This document shows, in pieces, positions 57,966 through 64,000 of a DNA stretch of 64,000 nucleotides. The position numbers were made by a program, and so were the translations under genes. The DNA comes from Sporobacter sp038405045 (GTDB lineage: Bacteria > Bacillota > Clostridia > Oscillospirales > Oscillospiraceae). Positions within the stretch are counted from its first letter, which is position 1, and every line of letters starts with the position of its first letter. Location of the stretch: contig JBBZIV010000003.1 in the NCBI GenBank assembly GCA_038405045.1, positions 1 through 64,000 on the forward strand, in the 5' to 3' direction. Below the pieces are notes generated by a model. The model did no database searches. It saw nothing but the letters and a program-made list of their open reading frames with translations, and had not been told where the DNA came from.

Positions 57966-60246
57966 TAAACACCCGATAATTGCGCACGGAGAACTCTATA
58001 TTGAACCAATAAAAAAGCCTTCAACACCCGTGGAAAAAAATCTTCCCTATGAATATAATGAAGCCAAACAGAGGTTGCTTCATGACCTTGACGAAATCAG
58101 TCTGGCTTTTGACGAAAGTCCAGACGAGTTTCTTGATAAAAAAATCATTTGCGCTAGATTGGCCCCGAAATTTGAAGCCAAGTCATATGTACCAGATGTT
58201 TTAAAAACAGCTTCTCCCGACAAACGAATTGAGATTATTGGCGGAAGAAAGTATTCTTTTTTGGATAATACCGGCACAAATACACCGGCTAAATTATACT
58301 TTATACGCACCGATATTATTGGGGTTCAACAATTAAAGAAAGTTCTTCAGGACGGAACAAAGGACTCAGAAAAAAGATGGAATGATCAAATACGGTCCAT
58401 TAGTACATTAGACCTTTTAGATCCTTTGGAAAAAATAATGGGATTTTCGGAAGAATGGCAAAGAGGAACCGTCGAGATCGTATTGCACCCTATGCGCGAA
58501 GAGTCCGATGAAATGATTAATCGATTTTATAATTTAAGCGGGATTAACGTTGAGAACACGAAAGTCGGTCGATACGAAGATGGATTAACCTTTATCAGCG
58601 CAAAATGTTCTTTTGAAGAGATTGATCGTATCGCACGATTTAATCCGTTGAGGGCCATTCACCCATTGGGCCATATCGACATCACTCCAATTAGAAGCGT
58701 TCCCGGTGTAACCGCGCCACAAATTGCACCGTCAAAAAAGAAATCAAAAATATCTGTAGGCGTTTTTGATGGCGGCTCCGATGATTCATTGCCTCTGCTA
58801 AACGGCTACGTTAACTCAATTGAATGTGTACCAACTCCTGAAGAAGCGAATCTTGTTTCTCACGGTAGTGGCGTATGCGGTGCAATTCTTCACGGAAATC
58901 TTGCGGGTTTGGGGAAAGACGCCATCTTACCACCTCCTTGCGTGTCAATAAATAGCTATAGAGTTTTGCCATTGATCGACCAAGATGATTTTGAGCTTTA
59001 CGAAGCAATCGATGCCATCGAGAGTATCGTTCCGAGTCAATCAAAAACAAAATTATATAATATTTCATTTGGTCCACCGGGAGCCATTTTGGATGATACA
59101 ATAAATCGTTTTACATATGCACTCGATCGACTAACTTATAATGTACCAGAAGGTGAAGAAAATCCCCTTTTTGGTGTTGCCGTTGGCAACGACGGCGATA
59201 TGCCATTTATTGAGGATCGAAGAATACAGTCACCTTCTGATATGGTTAACGGTCTCGGAGTAGGCGCCTATGCATTTACCTCCGATGGAAAGAAATGCAG
59301 AGCATCATATAGCTGCATTGGCACCGGCCGTGAAGGCGCGAAAATCAAGCCGGACATTTTAGAATTTGGCGGAAGTCTTGAAAGGCCGTTTGTTCTTGTC
59401 GGTAACAAACCCGGAACTCTTTCGGCATCAGCAGGCACTAGCTTTGCTACACCGCTTGTAATTGGGAAAATCGGCAAGATGATGGCAAAAAGTGAAAATA
59501 TTACGCCACATCTTGGCAGGACTTTAATTATTCATACAGCTGCACTTGAGAACGATATTTTACGTACAGAGCAAGGAAATGGTTTTTGTCTCGAAAATAT
59601 TGATGATGTTCTAAATTGCGATGATAATAATGTTATTGTTTTATATCAAGGAACGTTAACGTCAACCCAATGTGCGAAATTACCGATTTTTTCTCCAAAG
59701 ATCAACATGGCTAAAGGGAAAGTTAAAATATCTTGGACTGTAACCACGATAGTCGAACCAAGCGTTCATGATACTGACGCATATACTAACAACTGTATCG
59801 AAGACACATTCGTACCAAATGATATGGTTTTTCGTTTTACAAAGAGAGGGTTTACTCCCCACAATTTAGATCTAACGGATCCCGAAAAGGCACGCGATGC
59901 CGCCGAGTTACTGAGAACAGGTTATAAGCGATCTGAAAATCCAATAACCCATTCTGCCAAAAAGAATTTTGATGAGGCTGATCTCAGGCAAAATGACTTC
60001 AAGTGGGACACGGTAATTAAAAAACATGTATCAATGCTACCGACATCTTTATTAAATCCTTCATTATCTCTTCACGCCATTGGACGAGGTGGTTGCGAAA
60101 CTCGTCCAATCAAGTACTTTGCTGCAGTCTCGATTTCTGTGCCCAAGTATCCCGGGAGCCTTTATGACGCTATCTTGCAAACATATCAAAACCTCACTCC
60201 CATTGAGCTCCGTAATGTGAATAGGGTTATGGTCGAAAACAAATAG
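57958..60246 (+). CDS. ietS: IetS-like subtilisin (S8) protease of a defence pair
   Basis: A 762-residue serine protease without signal peptide, so it acts in the cytoplasm. About 260 N-terminal residues precede the S8 domain, whose triad is Asp271 in VGVFDGGSDDS, His302 in VSHGSGVCGAIL and Ser495 in SASAGTSFATP; the oxyanion Asn411 is in VAVGNDGD. A C-terminal domain of about 250 residues, partly beta-rich, follows. It overlaps ietA by 8 bp, and AGGGAG lies upstream. In the IetAS model the ATPase controls or feeds the protease during phage attack; the target is unknown. Confidence 0.87.
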   Translation: MPNKHPIIAHGELYIEPIKKPSTPVEKNLPYEYNEAKQRLLHDLDEISLAFDESPDEFLDKKIICARLAPKFEAKSYVPDVLKTASPDKRIEIIGGRKYSFLDNTGTNTPAKLYFIRTDIIGVQQLKKVLQDGTKDSEKRWNDQIRSISTLDLLDPLEKIMGFSEEWQRGTVEIVLHPMREESDEMINRFYNLSGINVENTKVGRYEDGLTFISAKCSFEEIDRIARFNPLRAIHPLGHIDITPIRSVPGVTAPQIAPSKKKSKISVGVFDGGSDDSLPLLNGYVNSIECVPTPEEANLVSHGSGVCGAILHGNLAGLGKDAILPPPCVSINSYRVLPLIDQDDFELYEAIDAIESIVPSQSKTKLYNISFGPPGAILDDTINRFTYALDRLTYNVPEGEENPLFGVAVGNDGDMPFIEDRRIQSPSDMVNGLGVGAYAFTSDGKKCRASYSCIGTGREGAKIKPDILEFGGSLERPFVLVGNKPGTLSASAGTSFATPLVIGKIGKMMAKSENITPHLGRTLIIHTAALENDILRTEQGNGFCLENIDDVLNCDDNNVIVLYQGTLTSTQCAKLPIFSPKINMAKGKVKISWTVTTIVEPSVHDTDAYTNNCIEDTFVPNDMVFRFTKRGFTPHNLDLTDPEKARDAAELLRTGYKRSENPITHSAKKNFDEADLRQNDFKWDTVIKKHVSMLPTSLLNPSLSLHAIGRGGCETRPIKYFAAVSISVPKYPGSLYDAILQTYQNLTPIELRNVNRVMVENK

Positions 60247-60364
60247 AGATTAGTTGACACCCGCTTCCACGATTAATATTTTAACTGATTTATTTCTCAG
60301 CATTTCTCATCGATGCTTCAGGAAGGATCGAAGCAGCACCTCGTGTAATTGACAGTCGGATGAC

Positions 60365-60396
60365 AAAAAAGGGCAGCCTTCTGGCCGCTCTTTTTT
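60365..60396 (+). terminator. ietAS terminator
   Basis: Stem AGGGCAGCC / GGCCGCTCT (7 of 9 positions pair, counting G-U), TTCT loop, then six T. Confidence 0.6.
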
Positions 60397-60456
60397 ACTG
60401 CTCTCACTCGAATAGCAAAACGCTTTCTGAGGCGTTTCTCCGCCTCGACAGCCTGA

Positions 60457-60508
60457 AGATGTCGAGCGAGCATCCCGAGGACGTCCGTCGGATGTCCGGT
60501 GGATGATA
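60457..60508. repeat. Array B: five GGAYRTCC boxes at 11-bp spacing
   Basis: Boxes start at 60457, 60468, 60479, 60490 and 60501 (AGATGTCG, GAGCATCC, GGACGTCC, GGATGTCC, GGATGATA), again exactly every 11 bp. Same box, number and period as array A 11 kb away. Confidence 0.7.
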
Positions 60509-60607
60509 GCAATGGCTCACGAGGGTGTCATCCAAAATGACATCCTTTTCGTTCATCTGTGCCCATGCTATCATAAAACCGTAAATAACGATGAAAGGAG
60601 GCCGGAA

Positions 60608-60844
60608 ATGCCAAATCAGCAAAAGCAGGTCATCCCCGTCAGGGAAGCCGCCCGGATGCTCGGCCGAAGCAAGGCGACCATTGAGAAGATGATGAGGGAT
60701 GGTGCGCTACCCTTCGGAACGGTTTACCAGCGGCCAAACGGCGACTTCCTCTATATGATCCCGAGGAAGGCCCTCGAGAGGTACATGAATGGCGAGATCG
60801 GCGGAAACGTCTGCCGACACTGCGGCGAGTCGCTTGACGACTGA
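60608..60844 (+). CDS. Excisionase-like HTH protein with zinc-knuckle tail
   Basis: A 78-residue protein: VIPVREAARMLGRSKATIEKMMRDGALPFG is an excisionase/MerR-type HTH, and IPRKALERYMNGEI completes the wing. The tail VCRHCGESLDD has a CxxC pair. AAAGGAGGCC lies before the ATG at 60608. Its place near attR and next to array B makes it a candidate excision factor that could bind those boxes. Confidence 0.78.
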   Translation: MPNQQKQVIPVREAARMLGRSKATIEKMMRDGALPFGTVYQRPNGDFLYMIPRKALERYMNGEIGGNVCRHCGESLDD

Positions 60845-60872
60845 GTCAACAAAAGGAGGTTATGAGACTACC

Positions 60873-61103
60873 ATGTCGAAGAAAATGCTTAGGGCCGTCT
60901 GTCCAACATGCGGAACAGATGTGTCGGCGCGATGCAACTGCCAAACGATTGACATTGATGCAAGCAAAATACCGCCTGAGGTATTAAAATACCATGCTCG
61001 TACCCTCTTGGAAGCCGTTAGCAAAGCGTTTGAGGATCCTGCCGTTGTAGCAGATTATGAGCTATGGCTGGCAGCCCGCAATAAGGCAGAAGCGTCTCGA
61101 TGA
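60873..61103 (+). CDS. Small Cys-containing element protein, unknown
   Basis: A 76-residue protein with an N-terminal metal-binding look (RAVCPTCGTDVSARCNCQTI) and a helical rest (PPEVLKYHARTLLEAVSKAF). The ATG at 60873 is 12 bases after AAAAGGAGGT, slightly long. It is the last gene before the right end. No family is recognised. Confidence 0.6.
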   Translation: MSKKMLRAVCPTCGTDVSARCNCQTIDIDASKIPPEVLKYHARTLLEAVSKAFEDPAVVADYELWLAARNKAEASR

Positions 61104-61128
61104 TCGGCGTGCGGACCGCTCATTTTTC

Positions 61129-61147
61129 TGGTGCTTATTTGGTGCTT
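61129..61147 (+). repeat. Right copy of the 19-bp end repeat
   Basis: Identical to 43916-43934 and in the same orientation, about 118 bp inside attR. An inverted GAACACCAAAA follows at 61150-61160. Confidence 0.65.
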
Positions 61148-61264
61148 ACGAACACCAAAACAGTCCTTCATAGCCCTTTTTATAATTGACTTCCACGCCC
61201 ACAAACCGTTGCAATTCTTAACAAGTCGCTTCAGTTCTCAATAGAATTAAATGCTATTTATCCT

Positions 61265-61309
<45 letters not shown>

Positions 61310-61344
61310 GGAATAGACGTCACTTTGAGACAATTTCAAAGAAC

Positions 61345-61372
61345 AAAAAACCCCTTATTCAAGGGGTTTTTT
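61345..61372 (+). terminator. Original terminator of tRNA-fMet, now displaced
   Basis: AAAAAACCCC / GGGGTTTTTT with a TTATTCAA loop, 36 bases after attR. Before insertion it would have stood right behind the tRNA. Confidence 0.85.
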
Positions 61373-61559
61373 GCTGTTGAGCGGCCGTCAAATAATCGGT
61401 TAATGATTTTTGAGTCAATACCGTTACTGGCTCAGGATATATGACGGATTTGTAAATTTAAAATTTTGTCGGCAATCTTCATCAAATCTTCAAATCCAGC
61501 AGATAGACTTTGACCATCGATACCCAACCGAAATAGCTCTCAAGCAAAGGAGATATATC

Positions 61560-63446
61560 ATGGCAAAACAATGGATTTCTGAAGAGATGAAAATTGACGG
61601 CATGTCCTGTCCAAGCTGTGAGATGAAGATTGAGAACAGTCTGAAGAAAAAGGCAGGCATCCGTGACGTTAAGGCTAGTTATGCTAAATCTTCTGTGACG
61701 TTTTCTTACGATCCCGACATAATATCTTTGAATGAAATAAGGGATTTGATCGAGAAACTGGATTACAAAGTCAGTAAAAGTTCTGAAAACGTAAATCTGA
61801 CAACCGGCAAAGCGGCGCGCGAGTCCAGTAAGTTCAGCGCGACGCAGCTCGTTGCCATCGGCCTTATCATATTCGCGCTGTACTTTATCATCCAGAATAC
61901 AGTCGGCTTCAACTTTATCCCGCAGGTCTCTCAAAATATGGGCTACGGACTCCTCTTCGTCGTGGGCCTCATCACGTCATTGCATTGCGTTGCGATGTGC
62001 GGCGGGATTAACCTTTCGCAGTGCGTGTCTTATAAAGCATCTGAAACCGACTCTAATGCGTCAAAGCTGAAGCCGAGCCTTTTGTATAACACGGGTCGCG
62101 TCATCTCTTACACTGTTATCGGTGGGATCGTCGGCGGGATCGGCTCTATCATCAGCTTCTCCAATACTGCTAAAGGCATCGTCGCTATCCTGGCCGGTTT
62201 ATTTATGCTGATCATGGGTCTTAACATGACGGGTCTTTTCCCGGGGCTGCGGAAATTCGTTCCTCATATGCCTAAGCGGTTTGCAAACAAAGTGCAAACT
62301 AGCGGAACATACGGCCCGTTCGTCGTTGGCCTTCTGAACGGTCTCATGCCTTGCGGTCCTCTTCAAGCCATGCAGATTTACGCCCTCGGTACGGGAAGTG
62401 CCCTGGCCGGCGCGGCGTCAATGCTTTTTTTCAGCCTCGGAACAGTCCCTCTGATGTTCGGGCTTGGAGCCGCCAGCTCCTTCTTGAGCAGCAAATTTAC
62501 AAAGAACATGATGAAAATTAGCGCCGCCCTCGTCATGTTCTTGGGCGTCATTATGCTCACCCGCGGCTTCGCGCTCTCGGGCTTCGCTGTGCCGAGTATC
62601 GGCTCGGCAAATGCGGCAGGTTCCGCAAACAAAGCCACCATCAACGGCTCGGAGCAGGTTATTACGACAACGCTCCAATCAGGCAGATACACACCGATTA
62701 CCGTCCAAGAGGGGATTCCCGTTAGTTGGACAATTAAGGCTGACAGCAATTCATTGAACGGCTGCAACGAGACAATTGAAATTCCGCAGTACAATATCAC
62801 GCAGAAGCTGCACCCGGGTGACAACGTTATCCGCTTTACACCGGATAAGGAAGGTACGATTCCGTATTCCTGTTGGATGGGTATGATTCGCAGTACCATC
62901 ACGGTCGTTTCAGATCTTGGGGCAGCGACAGCTTCGACAGGCAGCCAAGAATCTTCTGGCTCTTCTTCCTCCGGCTCCGGTGTGTTGGGGGGCGGTTGTT
63001 GCGGAAACACACCGGCTGCTTTTGCGGGCGGCAAGATTCCAACAGATAACATCGGTATAGCGAAAATCAATGGGGACGAGCAGGATGTGACGATTGATGT
63101 TGGTGCCCAAGGTTATTCCCCGGCGGTGGTTGTGGTACAAAGGGGGATTCCTGTTAAAATTACCTTTACGACAAGCGGCCTTAATTCCTGTAATAGCACG
63201 GTATATTTCCCCGACTACGGCGGCGGTTTGAATCTCAGCACAGAAAAGGTAACGCCGCTCCTTCCAGTGACAAAGGATTTCACATTCCAGTGCGGCATGA
63301 ATATGATTCACGGATATGTGAAGGTCGTGGACGACATCACCAAGGTTGACATGAACGCAGTCAGGCAGGCCGTCCAGAACTACAGGCCCGCTCCCGGCAG
63401 CGGCATCGGCGGTGCCGGATGTTGTGGCGGCGGCACGGTGCGCTGA
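61560..63446 (+). CDS. Copper-handling protein: HMA + SafE/DsbD-like membrane domain + two cupredoxin-like domains
   Basis: A 628-residue fusion. An HMA domain opens it (residues 1-70, GMSCPSCEMKIE). Then come about six transmembrane helices of the sulfite exporter TauE/SafE or DsbD-like family, with CVAMCGGI and LMPCGPLQAMQ cysteines. The C-terminal half has two cupredoxin-like domains with metal-site pairs (NGCNETIEI...PYSCWMGMI and NSCNSTVYF...FQCGMNMIHG), joined by a Ser/Gly linker with a CC pair (GGGCCGN). A second CC pair ends the protein (GAGCCGG). The start at 61560 follows AAAGGAG. With a Cu-ATPase gene 40 bases downstream it probably moves or stores copper at the cell surface. Confidence 0.88.
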   Translation: MAKQWISEEMKIDGMSCPSCEMKIENSLKKKAGIRDVKASYAKSSVTFSYDPDIISLNEIRDLIEKLDYKVSKSSENVNLTTGKAARESSKFSATQLVAIGLIIFALYFIIQNTVGFNFIPQVSQNMGYGLLFVVGLITSLHCVAMCGGINLSQCVSYKASETDSNASKLKPSLLYNTGRVISYTVIGGIVGGIGSIISFSNTAKGIVAILAGLFMLIMGLNMTGLFPGLRKFVPHMPKRFANKVQTSGTYGPFVVGLLNGLMPCGPLQAMQIYALGTGSALAGAASMLFFSLGTVPLMFGLGAASSFLSSKFTKNMMKISAALVMFLGVIMLTRGFALSGFAVPSIGSANAAGSANKATINGSEQVITTTLQSGRYTPITVQEGIPVSWTIKADSNSLNGCNETIEIPQYNITQKLHPGDNVIRFTPDKEGTIPYSCWMGMIRSTITVVSDLGAATASTGSQESSGSSSSGSGVLGGGCCGNTPAAFAGGKIPTDNIGIAKINGDEQDVTIDVGAQGYSPAVVVVQRGIPVKITFTTSGLNSCNSTVYFPDYGGGLNLSTEKVTPLLPVTKDFTFQCGMNMIHGYVKVVDDITKVDMNAVRQAVQNYRPAPGSGIGGAGCCGGGTVR

Positions 63447-63486
63447 CAATCTTCATTTTAGCTAAGTTTAGATATAGGAGGAAACT

Positions 63487-64000
63487 ATGACTCGTAAAGA
63501 AACGATCGGATTATCGGGTATGTCCTGTGCGGCTTGCGCGGCCCGGATTGAAAAGGGTCTTGGCGCGCTCGCCGGGATTCGCTCGGCAAATGTCAATTTT
63601 GCCTTGGAGCGCGCAACATTTGAAATAGATGATACCGTCACAAACCTGCAGAAGATCGAAGAGTCCATCAAGAAGCTGGGTTACGGCGTTATTAAAGAGG
63701 ATTTCAACGGCGAAGACAGGGAAAAAGCGGCCCGTGATAAGGAGATTAAAAAACTCCGGCTAACGCTGATAATTTCAATTCTTCTGAGCTTTCCTCTCGT
63801 CCTGTCGATGCTCCTGTCACTTGTCAGCATTAACATACCACTCCTGCACAATCCATTCCTGCAGTTGGCTATTGCAACGCCGATACAATTTATCATCGGT
63901 TTCAGGTTTTATAAGCACGCATTTCACGCGCTCCGGGCCAAAAGCACCAACATGGACGTCCTCATTTCCCTCGGTACGTCGGCGGCCTATTTCTACAGCC
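63487..64000 (+). CDS. copA: Cu(+) P-type ATPase, N-terminal part
   Basis: Copper-exporting ATPase cut by the right edge of the window; about 171 codons are seen. An HMA domain with GMSCAACAARIEKGL fills residues 10-70, followed by a basic linker and the first transmembrane helices (LTLIISILLSFPLVLSMLL and LAIATPIQFIIGFRFY). The MDVLISLGTSAAYFYS motif at the edge is the standard third-helix region of CopA. AGGAGG precedes the ATG. It is in an operon with the copper-handling fusion protein. Confidence 0.92.
   Translation, partial: MTRKETIGLSGMSCAACAARIEKGLGALAGIRSANVNFALERATFEIDDTVTNLQKIEESIKKLGYGVIKEDFNGEDREKAARDKEIKKLRLTLIISILLSFPLVLSMLLSLVSINIPLLHNPFLQLAIATPIQFIIGFRFYKHAFHALRAKSTNMDVLISLGTSAAYFYS

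Larger units (their letters stand above)
60247..60607. other. 361-bp gene-free stretch with terminator and repeat array B
   Basis: It holds a terminator for ietS (60365-60396), array B of five 11-bp-spaced boxes, and a TGTCAT-N5-ATGACA inverted repeat (60528-60544) ahead of the excisionase-like gene. No protein gene is supported; short open frames here are made by the repeats. Confidence 0.6.

Noticed and set aside
58811..59101. Small minus-strand gene inside ietS
   Set aside because: It is antisense to the S8 catalytic region, has no ribosome site and resembles no family.

Overview
The window is chromosomal DNA (roughly 50-55 % GC by eye) from an endospore-forming Firmicute of the class Clostridia, probably the Oscillospirales or a near relative. 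Support comes from sporulation genes (dipicolinate synthase dpaA/dpaB, an uninterrupted pro-sigma-K gene, a SleB-type cortex hydrolase, the coat transglutaminase tgl), a large Firmicutes-type SRP RNA next to dnaX, a CIRCE-controlled hrcA-grpE-dnaK-dnaJ operon, an FMN riboswitch in front of ribU, and HemZ. Genus and species cannot be read from the sequence. Several genes start with TTG behind strong Shine-Dalgarno sequences.

Layout. 1-340: three stacked leftward sigma-A promoters, probably for a stable-RNA operon beyond the left edge. 480-6979: metA, dpaBA, the nifS-nadA-nifU cluster and an SLH protein. 7049-10541: two tiny Cys-rich membrane peptides, SRP RNA, dnaX, ybaB, ogt. 10560-12901: a complete NitT/TauT-like ABC importer. 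12992-17545: M23 peptidase, sigK, SLOG protein, riboswitch-ribU, a membrane-anchored protein. 17758-22600: heat-shock operon. 22796-33433: mannosyltransferase-like protein, rpiB and small membrane proteins, then the leftward recJ-relA-dtd-MBL-hemZ-kinase run. 33671-43543: mutS, a CPBP protease, sleB, a YhaN/YhaO-type nuclease pair, and tgl with a coupled unknown gene.

43844-61309 is a 17.5 kb integrative element inserted at the 3' end of the initiator tRNA-Met gene. It has 45-bp direct repeats at its ends, a tyrosine integrase with an apparent embedded helix-turn-helix, a repressor/divergent-promoter switch with matching operator-like boxes, small DNA-binding proteins, and a compact virion-protein block: tail assembly chaperone with an in-phase AAATTTT slippery site and an open -1 frame, tape measure, and decoration-like protein. 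It also holds a homing endonuclease, an ArpU/RinA-like regulator, and a low-GC AAA-ATPase plus subtilisin pair matching the IetAS anti-phage system. I see no terminase, portal, major capsid, lysis, relaxase or replication initiator gene. It therefore looks like a phage satellite or a strongly reduced prophage that kept a tail-length module and carries a defence cargo. Two five-unit arrays of a near-palindromic GGAYRTCC box repeat at exactly 11 bp inside it and are unexplained.

To the right of the element lie the displaced tRNA terminator, a copper-handling membrane protein (HMA, SafE-type membrane domain, two cupredoxin-like domains) and the start of a Cu(+) P-type ATPase cut by the window edge.
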